Of a DNA stretch of 64,000 nucleotides, positions 41,828 through 50,701 are shown piece after piece; positions within the stretch are counted from its first letter, which is position 1; each line of letters starts with the position of its first letter. The notes beneath the pieces were generated by a model. The model was not told the DNA's origin and ran no database searches. It was given only the letters and a program-made list of their open reading frames with translations. Made by a program: the position numbers and the translations under genes. Origin of the DNA: Actinomadura physcomitrii (lineage in GTDB: Bacteria > Actinomycetota > Actinomycetes > Streptosporangiales > Streptosporangiaceae); NCBI RefSeq assembly GCF_008923205.2, contig NZ_WBMS02000021.1, positions 1 to 64,000 of the forward strand, in the 5' to 3' direction.

Positions 41828-44800
41828 CTACAGGCCGTCGGGGCTCTGGTGCAGTATCCGCACGTATTCGTCGGTGATGCGGCGGGCCAGCGACGCCGGG
41901 AAGCGGTCGGTGCGGACCGCGGTCGTCACGGCGATCCCGCCGGCGCCGGCCGGCCGGACGTCCAGCTCCAGCTCGGTGCTCATCGTGGCGGTGTCCAGCC
42001 GCCGGAGCGCGGTCTCGCAGCCGGGCAGGGACAGCACCGGCGGCGGGTCGTCCTGGAGGAGGAAGCTCGGCATCCCGGCCAGCTCGCCGATCCGGCCGGA
42101 CGCCGCCATCAGCCGCGCCACGTCGACGAACGGGACGTCCTGGGCGCCGAGTGCCGCGCCGATCTCGGCGAGGGCGTGGTCGAGACCGCCGCCCGACGGC
42201 TTCGGCCGGACGCAGAGCAGGTCGACCCGGCAGGTGACCGAGTGGGCCTGCCGGATGCCGCCCCGGTGGGCCACGGGGATCTTGACCGTGAAGTCCTCCT
42301 GGCCGGTGAGCCGGTGCAGCACCAGGCCGAAGACCGTGAGCAGGCAGCCGGTCCGGGTCGTGCCCTGCTTGCGTGCGAGCAGGTCCCACGGCTCCAGGCG
42401 CCCGGCGTCCACCTCGCGCCGCACGGCCGCCTTGGGTCCGGCCGACGCCTCGGAGGTGCCCGTACGGAAGGAGTCCAGGGAGACGCCGCGCATGTGCGGG
42501 ACGGTGTCCAGCCAGTACCGGCGCTGGCCGCCGAGGTCCACCAGGTCCAGCCCGCGCTGGTACTCCGCCCACAGGTCGCGCAGAACGGTCCCAGGACCGG
42601 CGAACTCCGGCTCCCGCCCGTGCAGGCGCGCGGTGTAGGCGATGCCGAGCTCGCGCGCCATGACGCTCTCCGAAAGCCCGTCGAACGCGACGTGGTGCAC
42701 GGTGAGCCCGAACAGCGCGCGCTCGCCGCAACGCACGAGCGCGCATCGCCAGACCTTGCCCTCCATCACGCGCAGCGGCCGGAACAGCGTCTCGGTCAGC
42801 CGCTTCTCGGCGGACTCCGGAGAGGTCGCCTCGGGCAGATGGTGTAACTCCGGCTCGCCGGGGTCGTCGGGCAGCAGCGCGGTGGCATCCGGCCCGCCGC
42901 GGTACGCGGCGTGCAGCGACTCGTGCCGCCGGTGCACGTCGCGTACGGCGGCCTCCAGGGCGCGGGTGTCCACGGCCCCGTCGATCCACCAGGCCATCCG
43001 GCAGAGATCCGACTCGTCGCTTTGATCCTCGTCCGCCGACCACAGGAAGAGCCGCTGCTGAGGACAGAGCGGAATCTCCGCACCGGCGCCGGCCGGGCGC
43101 GCCGCCGGCGGGTTCTCCTCGCCGACCGAGTCGGCCCAGGCCGCCAGCTCGCGCACGGTGTGGGCGGCGAACACGCGCGACGCGGGGACGGCTAAGCCGA
43201 GGACCGAATCCAGCCGGGTGCACAGCCGCGCGACGTCCAGCGAGTTGCCGCCGAGGGTGAAGAACGAGACGTCGGGCGGCACCGAGGGGACGCCGAGGAC
43301 CTCGCAGAACGCGGCCGCGACCTCCGCCTCCGTGCCGTCGGCCGGATCCGTCGCGGCTCCGGCCTCCACCGGTTCCCGGGCCTCGTCCAGCAGAGCTCGT
43401 AACTCGGTCAGGTCGGCCTTGCCGTTGGTTAACAGCGGCAGGGCCGCCACGCCGCGGACCGGCCCCGGCACGAGGTAGCCGGGCAGGCGGGCGGCCAGCG
43501 CGGCCCGCACGGCCCCCTCCGACGGACCGGGCGCCGGCGAGCCCGACTCCGGCGAGCCGGATCCCGACGCGTCCGAGCCGGCCGCGACGTAGCACAGGCC
43601 CAGCTCCCGGTAGGCGCCGTCGGGCCCGGCGATCGGAACGACGACCGCCTCGGCGATCCCCGGGACGCCGAGGGCCGCCTCCTCGATCTCGCCCGGCTCG
43701 ATGCGATGCCCGCGGATCTTGACCTGCCGGTCGTCGCGGCCGTCGAAGTAGAGCCGCCCGTCCGGCGACCAGTGCCCGAGGTCGCCGCTGCGGTAGAGCC
43801 GCCGCGGCTCGCCGTCCAGCACGACGTGCCGGAACCGGCGGGCGGTCAGCTCGGGGTCGTTCACGTACCCGTGGGCCAGCCCGGCGCCGCCGAGGCAGAT
43901 CTCCCCGATCTCCCCCGGGGCGCAGACCCGGTCGCCGTCCAGCACGTGGATCTCGGTGCCGGTCACCGTCTCGCCCAGCGGGATGCCCGCCGGGTCCGCG
44001 CAGTCCTCCGGCCGGATGTCGCCGATCGTCACGCCGACGGAGCACTCGGCGGGCCCGTACATGTTCAGCAGGCGCGCCCGCGGGTGCCGGTCCAGAAACC
44101 GGCGGGCGTGCGCGGCGGAGGCGCGCTCGCCGCCGATGATCAGCCAGCGGAGGCCCGCGAACGCGTCGACGTCGGCCCCCACCAGGGAGTTGAACAGCGA
44201 CGTCGTGAGGAAACCGGCGTTCACACCGTCGCGCTCGATGAGCCGCCGCAGCATGCGGGGCACGAGCACGGGCTCGTCCAGCAGCACGGTGGTGCCGCCG
44301 GTGAGCAGCACGCTCCAGCAGTCCAGCACGAACCCGTCCCAGGTCGCCGGCGCGGCCTGCGGCATGACGACGCCGGGGCCGATGTCGAGGAAGGCGCAGT
44401 CGTCCCACAGCCGCACCATTCCGGCGTGCGGGCACACCACGCCCTTCGGCGTGCCGGTCGAGCCGGAGGTGAAGAAGACCACGGCGGGGTCGGCCGCGCC
44501 GACCCGCACCGGCCCGGGCCTGCGGCCGCGCGCCGCCGCCGCTTCCGGGTCCGGCTCGGTCAGGTGCCAGACCGGCGCGGGCAGGCCGGCGACCACCGCG
44601 GCGGACAGTCCGTCCACCGCGGCCTCGGTCGCGGTGTCGGTCACGACGAGCGGCGCCTCCAGGCGGGCCACCAGCCTGGCCAGCCTGCTCGGCGGCCACC
44701 GGCCGTCGAGGGCCGCGTAGGCGGCCCCCCGCTTCAGGATCGCGAGCAGCACGGCGATCATCTGCGGCGAGCGGTTCATCAGCACGGCGACGAACCGGCC

Positions 44801-44977
44801 CGGGCCGACCCCCGCCGCCTCCAGCTCCGCGGCATGGTCGTCGGAGGCGGCGTCGAGCTCGGCGTAGGTGACGTGCCGGTCGCCGTGGACGATCGCGGTC
44901 GCGTCGGGCCGGCGGCGCGCGCACCACTGGAACAGCTCGTGCATCGTCTGACCCCGCGTGTAGCGCGTGGCAGCCAT
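41828..44977 (-). CDS. Stand-alone NRPS, adenylation-thiolation-condensation (A-T-C)
   Basis: A 1049-residue protein. Adenylation domain (about 10-500): VVFFTSGSTGTPKGVVCPH, NMYGPAECSVGV, YRSGDLGHWSPDGRLYFDGR, RQVKIRGHRIEPGEIEEAAL and the Lys in LLTNGKADLTEL. Thiolation domain with FFTLGGNSLDVA (Ser near 577). Condensation domain (about 630-1049) with the catalytic HHVAFDG near 760. No thioesterase or MbtH partner is present. The order means an amino acid is activated, loaded, and joined by the C domain to an upstream-bound or free acceptor, perhaps the polyketide or a sugar. My hand-aligned specificity residues (D,G,L,F,I,G,M,V,G) match no code I know well. Four TTA codons lie at 42845, 43193, 43400 and 43430. 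GGAGAG precedes the ATG at 44977. Confidence 0.9.
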   Translation of the reverse strand: MAATRYTRGQTMHELFQWCARRRPDATAIVHGDRHVTYAELDAASDDHAAELEAAGVGPGRFVAVLMNRSPQMIAVLLAILKRGAAYAALDGRWPPSRLARLVARLEAPLVVTDTATEAAVDGLSAAVVAGLPAPVWHLTEPDPEAAAARGRRPGPVRVGAADPAVVFFTSGSTGTPKGVVCPHAGMVRLWDDCAFLDIGPGVVMPQAAPATWDGFVLDCWSVLLTGGTTVLLDEPVLVPRMLRRLIERDGVNAGFLTTSLFNSLVGADVDAFAGLRWLIIGGERASAAHARRFLDRHPRARLLNMYGPAECSVGVTIGDIRPEDCADPAGIPLGETVTGTEIHVLDGDRVCAPGEIGEICLGGAGLAHGYVNDPELTARRFRHVVLDGEPRRLYRSGDLGHWSPDGRLYFDGRDDRQVKIRGHRIEPGEIEEAALGVPGIAEAVVVPIAGPDGAYRELGLCYVAAGSDASGSGSPESGSPAPGPSEGAVRAALAARLPGYLVPGPVRGVAALPLLTNGKADLTELRALLDEAREPVEAGAATDPADGTEAEVAAAFCEVLGVPSVPPDVSFFTLGGNSLDVARLCTRLDSVLGLAVPASRVFAAHTVRELAAWADSVGEENPPAARPAGAGAEIPLCPQQRLFLWSADEDQSDESDLCRMAWWIDGAVDTRALEAAVRDVHRRHESLHAAYRGGPDATALLPDDPGEPELHHLPEATSPESAEKRLTETLFRPLRVMEGKVWRCALVRCGERALFGLTVHHVAFDGLSESVMARELGIAYTARLHGREPEFAGPGTVLRDLWAEYQRGLDLVDLGGQRRYWLDTVPHMRGVSLDSFRTGTSEASAGPKAAVRREVDAGRLEPWDLLARKQGTTRTGCLLTVFGLVLHRLTGQEDFTVKIPVAHRGGIRQAHSVTCRVDLLCVRPKPSGGGLDHALAEIGAALGAQDVPFVDVARLMAASGRIGELAGMPSFLLQDDPPPVLSLPGCETALRRLDTATMSTELELDVRPAGAGGIAVTTAVRTDRFPASLARRITDEYVRILHQSPDGL

Positions 44978-45008
44978 CTGATCTCTCCGTCCCGATCCGT
45001 CCGGCCCG

Positions 45009-46175
45009 CTAGGCCGGCTCACCGGCGTGCTCTTCGAGGAAGCCGACCACGTCGGCCGGATCGGGCATCACGGCGATCTCCGCCTGCACCAGGCGGGCGC
45101 GCGAGACGTAGCCGCTGCCGCCGATCACGGCGGAGACGGCCGTGCCGATAGCGGCGGCGCCGGGCAGCTCCGGGTCGTTCAGGCTGATCCCGGCGCCCGC
45201 GGACTCGACCAGGTCGCCCCAGTGCTCCTGCGCGCTGTTCTGCGGCACCACGACCTGCGGGATCCCGGCGTCGAGCGCGATCATCCCGGTGCCGAACCCG
45301 CCGTGGTGCACGACGGCGTCGCAGGTGGGCAGCAGCACGTCCAGCGGGAACGACTCGACGGCGCGCACGCCGTCCGGCAGCCCCTCGCCGCCGTGCCCGG
45401 CCACCACGACCTCCGCGCCGAGCTCCTGGACGGCGTGGATCGTCCGGCCGAGGAAGCCCTCCAGCGACGCGGTGGTCACGCCGCCGGTCACGCAGATCCG
45501 GGGGCGGGTGCGCGGGGCGCCCACCCAGTCCTGGAGGATCCCCGGGCCGCCGTACGGCACGAAGCGCATGTCGACGCGGCGCACCGGATGGTCGGGGCGC
45601 AGCCGCGGCGGGCAGGCGTCGATCCAGGTCGCCGGACCGACCAGCGGTTCCACGCCGAACCGCTCGAACAGCCGGGCGTACTCGGGGGTGACGTCCTCCG
45701 GCTTCTCCACCGCCACCCCGGCGGCGAGCCCCCAGGAGTTGCCGACCGCCGGGACCCCGGTCACCGCCGCGGCGACCAGCCCGGCGGCCGCCGCGGTGTC
45801 GTGCAGCACCAGGTCGGGCCGCCAGGAACGGGCGAACGCGACCAGGTCGTCGGCGACCAGGTCGGCGATGCCGATCATCTTGGCCGTCAGCGCGGCCTGG
45901 ATCTCGGGGGTCAGCCCGGCCGGGCGGCCTTCGCGGGTCGGCGGCACCGGCGCCCGGCGGCGCGCCAGGGCGGGCCGCACCGGCACCGCCGAGGCGGTGC
46001 GGCTGGCGTCGTCGTCGCCGATGGACACCGCGGGCAGGCCGGACCGGGTGACCAGCCCGACGCACTCCGGCCGCGCCGCGACCCGGACCTCGTGCCCGGC
46101 GAGCCGGCACGCCCAGCTCAGCGGGATGATCCAGGGAACGTGGGCCGGGCCGTGCGCCACAACGAGGACACGCAT
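45009..46175 (-). CDS. Family-1 glycosyltransferase GT6
   Basis: A 388-residue GT-B enzyme: RVLVVAHGPAHVPWIIPLSW, FARSWRPDLVLHDTAAAAGL, RICVTGGVTTASLEGFLGRT and the donor block CDAVVHHGGFGTGMIALDAG. The LHDTAAAAG segment replaces the SEQxEFAG block of GT1-GT4, suggesting another acceptor. GGFGTG in place of GGAGTT is a further change in the donor site. It lies 31 bases upstream of the NRPS gene on the same strand and downstream of the ABC transporter genes, so the pump, GT6 and NRPS may share a transcript. Confidence 0.88.
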   Translation of the reverse strand: MRVLVVAHGPAHVPWIIPLSWACRLAGHEVRVAARPECVGLVTRSGLPAVSIGDDDASRTASAVPVRPALARRRAPVPPTREGRPAGLTPEIQAALTAKMIGIADLVADDLVAFARSWRPDLVLHDTAAAAGLVAAAVTGVPAVGNSWGLAAGVAVEKPEDVTPEYARLFERFGVEPLVGPATWIDACPPRLRPDHPVRRVDMRFVPYGGPGILQDWVGAPRTRPRICVTGGVTTASLEGFLGRTIHAVQELGAEVVVAGHGGEGLPDGVRAVESFPLDVLLPTCDAVVHHGGFGTGMIALDAGIPQVVVPQNSAQEHWGDLVESAGAGISLNDPELPGAAAIGTAVSAVIGGSGYVSRARLVQAEIAVMPDPADVVGFLEEHAGEPA

Positions 46176-46327
46176 GACGTCACCTCATCTCGATGGGACG
46201 TAACCCTTGCCGAGAGAGCGTGACGGTCACCGCTCAACGCGCGGTCTTGGACGGTTGGAGGCTCGTCCGAGCCGACCTGATTCCGAGCCGCCCCCGGTGC
46301 CCGCCGGTGCGGCCCGGGGCGCCACGG

Positions 46328-47035
46328 TCAGCTGTAGCGGCCGCTGCGGCGGTAGGCGAAGGCCGCGAGGGCGGCGAAGGCCGCGGTCCAGGCGAGCAGG
46401 ACGAACGTGGAGAGCGCGGGCGGGGCACCGCCCTCGCCGACCTTCCGGGTGAACTCGCCGTAGCCGTAGACCGGGTTGAACTTGGCGAGGGCCCGCAACC
46501 ATCCGGGGAAGGAGTCCAGCCCGACGAACAGCCCGCCGAGCAGGCTGAGGCCCACGTACACCAGCGTGCCGACGACCTGCGCCATACGGGCCTCGCACAG
46601 GTAGCCCACGCTGAGTCCGAGCAGGGCGAGCGGCGCGATGCCGAACCACAGGGCGAGCAGGGTGGCGACCCACTCTCCGGCGCCCAGCGGGACGTGCTTG
46701 TAGAACGCGCCGAGCAGGCTGATGAGCGCGATGGGGAGCACCGCGAGGACCATCGCGCACAGCCCGCGGGCGACGACGACGTCCAGCGGGCTGAGCGGCG
46801 TCAGCCGCAGCAGCCGCAGCCAGCCGCGCGAACGGTCCTCGGCGATGCTGGTGCCGTTGGTCACCACGACGCCGAGCGCGCCGAACCCGGCCGTTCCGAC
46901 GAGGTTCTGCACCAGGTCGCCGTGGGAGCCCTGGCCGAGGAAGAGATAGATGGCGACCGGCACCACCAGGCTCGCCATCAGGTAGCCGCCGTCGCGCGCG
47001 AGGCGGCGCAGCTCCAGCCGCAGGTAGGCGGGCAT
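46328..47035 (-). CDS. ABC-2 type transporter permease (DrrB-like)
   Basis: A 235-residue membrane protein with about six helices: MASLVVPVAIYLFLGQGSHG, GTAGFGALGVVVTNGTSIAE, DRSRGWLRLLRLTPLSPLDV (the ABC-2 family loop), then hydrophobic runs to the Arg/Ser-rich C-terminus. It forms the membrane channel for the ATPase encoded directly upstream; the two genes overlap by one base. It probably exports the antibiotic and gives self-resistance. Confidence 0.88.
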   Translation of the reverse strand: MPAYLRLELRRLARDGGYLMASLVVPVAIYLFLGQGSHGDLVQNLVGTAGFGALGVVVTNGTSIAEDRSRGWLRLLRLTPLSPLDVVVARGLCAMVLAVLPIALISLLGAFYKHVPLGAGEWVATLLALWFGIAPLALLGLSVGYLCEARMAQVVGTLVYVGLSLLGGLFVGLDSFPGWLRALAKFNPVYGYGEFTRKVGEGGAPPALSTFVLLAWTAAFAALAAFAYRRSGRYS

Positions 47036-47982
47036 CAGCCCGCGCCCCCTTCGGCGCTCGCCGAGGTGAGGGCCACGAAGGCGTCCTCCAGGTCGGCGCC
47101 CGCGACCTCCAGGTCGCGCATCGGGAGGCCGGCGCCGGCGAGCGCCGCGACGGTGGCGTCGGAGTCGGTGGTGGTCAGCACGACCCTGCCGTGCAGGACC
47201 TTCACCTCGTTCACGCCGGGCAGCGCGGCCAGCTCGTCCGGGTCCTGGTCCTCGTGGCGGAACGCGACCGTGCGGCCGCCCGCGGCCTTCTTGATCTCCT
47301 CGGCCGGGCCGTCCGCGATCACCTGCCCCTTGGCGATGACGATGATGCGGTCGGCGTTGTCATCGGCCTCTTCGAGGTAGTGGGTGGTGAAGACCACCGT
47401 GTTGCCCTTGGCGGCGTAGTCGCGCATGGCCTTCCAGAGCTGGCGCCGCGACTCGACGTCCAGCGCCGCCGTCGGCTCGTCCAGCACGACCAGCCGCGCG
47501 CCGCCCGCCAGCGCGAGCGCGAACCGCACGCGCTGCATCTGGCCGCCGGAGAGCTTGTCCACCCGGCGTCCCGCCAGGTCCGCGATCTGCGCGAGCTCGA
47601 GCGTGTGCGGGACGGCGGGAGCCTGGGAGCCGTACGTGCCGGCGACGAAGCCCACCAGCTCGCCCACGGTCACCCGCGGCACGAGCTGGCCCTCCTGCAG
47701 CATGGCGCCGACCCGGCCGGCCCGCACGGCCTTCTCCGGCGCCATGCCGAACAACTCGATCGAGCCCGCATCCGGCGGGAACAGGCCGAGCATCATGTGG
47801 ACGGTGGTGGACTTGCCCGCCCCGTTCGGGCCGAGCACGGCCACGGTCTCGCCCGGCCGCACCGCGAACCGCACGCCGCGCACCGCCTCGACCCGACCGA
47901 ACGACTTCACCAGATCTTCGCAGCTCACCGCCGGTGCTCCGGCGTCGGTGGCGACCGCCTCGGAAACAGCAGACTTGGTCAT
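47035..47982 (-). CDS. ABC transporter ATP-binding protein (DrrA-like)
   Basis: A 315-residue ATPase: Walker A VAVLGPNGAGKSTTVHMMLG, signature KLSGGQMQRVRFALALAGGA, Walker B LVVLDEPTAALD and the H-loop TTHYLEEADDNADRII. The C-terminal ~80 residues resemble the DrrA extension. DrrAB pairs export anthracyclines and related aromatic drugs, fitting the large glycosylated polyketide expected here. There is no obvious ribosome site before the ATG at 47982. An AT-rich TTTATAT run lies 12-18 bases upstream, so a leaderless or weakly initiated transcript is possible. Confidence 0.9.
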   Translation of the reverse strand: MTKSAVSEAVATDAGAPAVSCEDLVKSFGRVEAVRGVRFAVRPGETVAVLGPNGAGKSTTVHMMLGLFPPDAGSIELFGMAPEKAVRAGRVGAMLQEGQLVPRVTVGELVGFVAGTYGSQAPAVPHTLELAQIADLAGRRVDKLSGGQMQRVRFALALAGGARLVVLDEPTAALDVESRRQLWKAMRDYAAKGNTVVFTTHYLEEADDNADRIIVIAKGQVIADGPAEEIKKAAGGRTVAFRHEDQDPDELAALPGVNEVKVLHGRVVLTTTDSDATVAALAGAGLPMRDLEVAGADLEDAFVALTSASAEGGAG

Positions 47983-48177
47983 GGCAGAGACGATATAAAC
48001 CGCGGCTCGACGCTCAACAGAGCAGAAAATCAGGACCTCGACCTGACAGATGCACTACCCGGCGCGCCGGCCGGGCCGGTGGGCCCGTGCCGCCTCACTG
48101 GATTCCGGTTCGAGCCGCATTCCAAGCGCTCTTGTGACGATTCGGCTGCCCAACCAAGCCAGCGAAAGGTCGCACCG

Positions 48178-48819
48178 ATGGACGAGCCGATAATCGCGAT
48201 TGCCAGGTTCTCCCTGAAGGAGGCCTACCGAGCCGAGACCGAGCGGTTCGAAAAGGCCATGGACCGGTTCCGGACGGCGGTCGCGGGCGCGGCGGGCCTG
48301 CGGCGGACGCTGCTGCTGCGCGGTGCCGGGCAGCCCGGCGAGTACGCGCTGCTGACCTGGTGGCGCGACGCCGACGCGCACCGTTCGGTGATCGGCGAGC
48401 TCAGCTTCTTCGTCGAGGTCACCGGCGAGCTGATGCTGCTCGGCGACCTCACCGCGGCGAAGGCGGTGACGCTGGACGGGTACGTCGCGCCCGGCGCCGA
48501 CCCGGCGGAGGCCGGGATCGTCGCCTACACCGACTTCACCCTCGACGACCCCGCGTCCGCCGAGGGCTTCCAGCGCGGCTTCGCCTCGAAGGCCGACTTC
48601 ATGCGCGCGCAGGACGGCTTCGTCGCCCAGGAGTTCCTGCAGTCCAAGTCGCAGGCGGGGGGGTACGTCAACCTCGGCTGGTGGCGCGACATGGGCGCCC
48701 TCCAGGCCTCCTTCCGGAAGCCGGAGTTCGCCGAGGACGTCCAGAAGACCGCCGCGGTGGCCGCGGTGAGGCCCGCCGTCTTCGAGGTCATGTCCGACTC
48801 GGTGTTCGCGGCCACCTGA
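48178..48819 (+). CDS. Tandem antibiotic-biosynthesis monooxygenase (ABM) protein
   Basis: A 213-residue protein with two dimeric ferredoxin-like ABM repeats: IAIARFSLKEAYRAETERFE with YALLTWWRDADAHRSV in the first, and AYTDFTLDDPASAEGFQRGF with YVNLGWWRDMGALQASF in the second. Cofactor-free members (ActVA-Orf6, TcmH, SnoaB) oxidise anthrones to quinones with O2. The fused repeat mimics the usual homodimer. It probably makes the quinone of the aglycone. It is divergent from the ABC pair and followed by a hairpin. Confidence 0.85.
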   Translation: MDEPIIAIARFSLKEAYRAETERFEKAMDRFRTAVAGAAGLRRTLLLRGAGQPGEYALLTWWRDADAHRSVIGELSFFVEVTGELMLLGDLTAAKAVTLDGYVAPGADPAEAGIVAYTDFTLDDPASAEGFQRGFASKADFMRAQDGFVAQEFLQSKSQAGGYVNLGWWRDMGALQASFRKPEFAEDVQKTAAVAAVRPAVFEVMSDSVFAAT

Positions 48820-48857
48820 TCCGGTAGCGCTCCTGATCCGGGACTCCGGGACGCGAG

Positions 48858-48885
48858 GGGCCGGGCGGTGATCGCCGCCCGGCCC
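48858..48885. terminator. Terminator between ABM gene and sugar operon
   Basis: An 11-bp perfect GC stem (48858-48868 and 48875-48885) with a 6-base loop lies between convergent stops at 48819 and 48921. A TCTTCT run follows on the plus strand. Confidence 0.75.
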
Positions 48886-48920
48886 TCTTCTCGCGCGCTC
48901 CCGCCCCGCGCCGCCGCCGC

Positions 48921-49697
48921 TCAGCCGGGTGTCGCCTCCAGCTTCAGGTCGCCCTCGGCGTAGTACGGCAGGTACCGGTCGAGGAGCCCCTCGTAGTAGC
49001 CGGGGCCGAAGCCCATCCCGGTCACGGCCGGGACCAGGCGGCGCAGCCGGCGGGTCGACACCGGCTGGGCGGCGGCGGGCGCGTCCACATAGGTGTGCCG
49101 CGCCGCCGTCCCGAGCAGGGTCTCGACCCGGTCGATGATGCTCTCGACCGGCACCGGGACGCCGGACGCGACGTTCACGACCAGCCGCTCGGGGGCGCCG
49201 GCCAGCAGCGCGTCGACGATGGTCACGACGTCCCTGATGTCGATCAGGTCGCGGCTGGCGTTGCGGTAGATCCGCACCTCCCCCGCCTGGACCTGCCTGG
49301 CCAGCGCGGGCAGCAGCTGGTGCGGCGGCTGGTGCGGGCCGACCACGTGCCCGAGCCGCAGGATCAGATAGTCCACGCCCGAGGCCGCGAGCACCGCCTC
49401 CAGCGCGAACTTGTGCCTGCCGTACGCGGTGGCGGGGAAGACGGGGCCGTCCTCGGTGCCCGGCTCGTCGCCCGGGATCGAGTACATCCCGGTCGAGGCC
49501 GTGGAGAAGAACACCAGGCGTTCCCCGGGCTCGCACTCGTGGATGACGTCGAACAGCAGCGCCGCCTCCCGGTCGAAGGCGCGCTGCGGGGTGTCCCCGG
49601 CGGCCGACACCCCCGCGGCGATCACCGTGACGCCCTGGTGGGAGCCGGCGAGCGGCGCGAGATGCCGGGCCAGGAAGCCGTTTCCGATGATCCTCAT
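48921..49697 (-). CDS. NDP-hexose 4-ketoreductase candidate (short epimerase/SDR)
   Basis: A 258-residue extended-SDR-type protein: RIIGNGFLARHLAPLAGSHQ (a GNGFLA cofactor loop instead of GxxGxxG), LVFFSTASTGMYSIPGD, the YGRHKFALE Tyr-x3-Lys catalytic pair, LRLGHVVGPHQPPHQLLPAL and SRDLIDIRDVVTIVDALLAG. Similar short reductases in angucycline clusters (UrdZ3/LanZ3-type) reduce the 4-keto group of trideoxy sugars such as rhodinose. Its start overlaps the stop of the 3-ketoreductase by one base, placing it in a three-gene deoxysugar operon. Confidence 0.8.
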   Translation of the reverse strand: MRIIGNGFLARHLAPLAGSHQGVTVIAAGVSAAGDTPQRAFDREAALLFDVIHECEPGERLVFFSTASTGMYSIPGDEPGTEDGPVFPATAYGRHKFALEAVLAASGVDYLILRLGHVVGPHQPPHQLLPALARQVQAGEVRIYRNASRDLIDIRDVVTIVDALLAGAPERLVVNVASGVPVPVESIIDRVETLLGTAARHTYVDAPAAAQPVSTRRLRRLVPAVTGMGFGPGYYEGLLDRYLPYYAEGDLKLEATPG

Positions 49698-50701
49698 CAG
49701 GCGCCCCGCCTCCCGCCGGTCACGACCGTCGCGGACCGCCGGATCTCCTCCACCAGTTCCGCCTGTTCGAGCGCGTCCCGCGCCCACCGGGCACGGCCCT
49801 CGCCCGACAGCGCCAGATCGGCGAAGCAGCGGACGGAACCGGCGAACTGGTCGTCCGGCTCCAGGACGATCTCCTCGACCCCGTCCGCCCGTTCGACGCG
49901 GACCAGCGGCTTGTGGTCGGCGGGCGGGGTGAAGGCCCGGTCGAGCCGCAGCGTTCCCTCGGTGCCCCACAGCTCGTAGAAGCAGCGGTAGGCGTTCTCC
50001 AGGCCGAAGGTGAGATGCGCCGTGACGCCGTCCACCGACCGCAGCAGCGCGGCGCCGCCCAGGTCCACACCGAGCTCCGGGTCGTGCCGCAGCACCGCGC
50101 CGGCCACCGACAGCGGCCCTCGCAGCAGCATCCGGGCGGCCCGGATCGGATACCCGGCGACGTCCAGCAGCGCTCCCCCGCCGAGGTCCGCCTGGTAGCG
50201 GATGTCGTCGTCGGGACGGCGCGGGATGGTGAACGCGGCGTGCAGCGCCCGCACCTCTCCGATCGCCCCGTCCGCCACCAGCCCCAGCACCCTCCGGTGC
50301 TGCGCGTGGTGGACGAACATGAAGTTCTCCATCAGCGCCAGCCCGCGGTCGCGGGCCGTCGCGACCAGCCGTCCGGTCGCCGCGGCCCCGGTCGTCAGGG
50401 GCTTTTCGGAGAGCACGTGCTTGCCGGCCCGCAGCGCCTTGCCGGCCCATTCGTCGTGCAGGCCGCTGGGCAGCGGGACGTAGACGGCGTCGATGTCGGG
50501 CCGCGCGAGGAGGTCCGCGTATCCGACGACCGCCGCGCAGCCGAACTCGGCCGCGAACTCCCGCGCCTTCGCCTCGCTCCGCGACGCCACCGCCACCAGC
50601 CGCACGCGCGGATCCGTCCGCAGAGCGGGGATCGCGCGCCGCCGGGCGATGTCCGCACAGCCGATCACGCCGACTCCGAGCACTGCCTTCTCACCGGTCA
50701 T
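49697..50701 (-). CDS. NDP-hexose 3-ketoreductase (Gfo/Idh/MocA family)
   Basis: A 334-residue NAD(P)-dependent oxidoreductase: LGVGVIGCADIARRRAIPAL, AVYVPLPSGLHDEWAGKALR, GKHVLSEKPLTTGAAA (the EKP motif with catalytic Lys), ENFMFVHHAQHRRVLGLVAD and GGGALLDVAGYPIRAARMLL. Members such as OleW, UrdT/LanT and KijD10 reduce the 3-keto-2-deoxy intermediate made by the 2,3-dehydratase. It works with the 53980-55461 enzyme for 2-deoxygenation. It is linked on both sides by overlapping start/stop codons. Confidence 0.9.
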   Translation of the reverse strand: MTGEKAVLGVGVIGCADIARRRAIPALRTDPRVRLVAVASRSEAKAREFAAEFGCAAVVGYADLLARPDIDAVYVPLPSGLHDEWAGKALRAGKHVLSEKPLTTGAAATGRLVATARDRGLALMENFMFVHHAQHRRVLGLVADGAIGEVRALHAAFTIPRRPDDDIRYQADLGGGALLDVAGYPIRAARMLLRGPLSVAGAVLRHDPELGVDLGGAALLRSVDGVTAHLTFGLENAYRCFYELWGTEGTLRLDRAFTPPADHKPLVRVERADGVEEIVLEPDDQFAGSVRCFADLALSGEGRARWARDALEQAELVEEIRRSATVVTGGRRGA

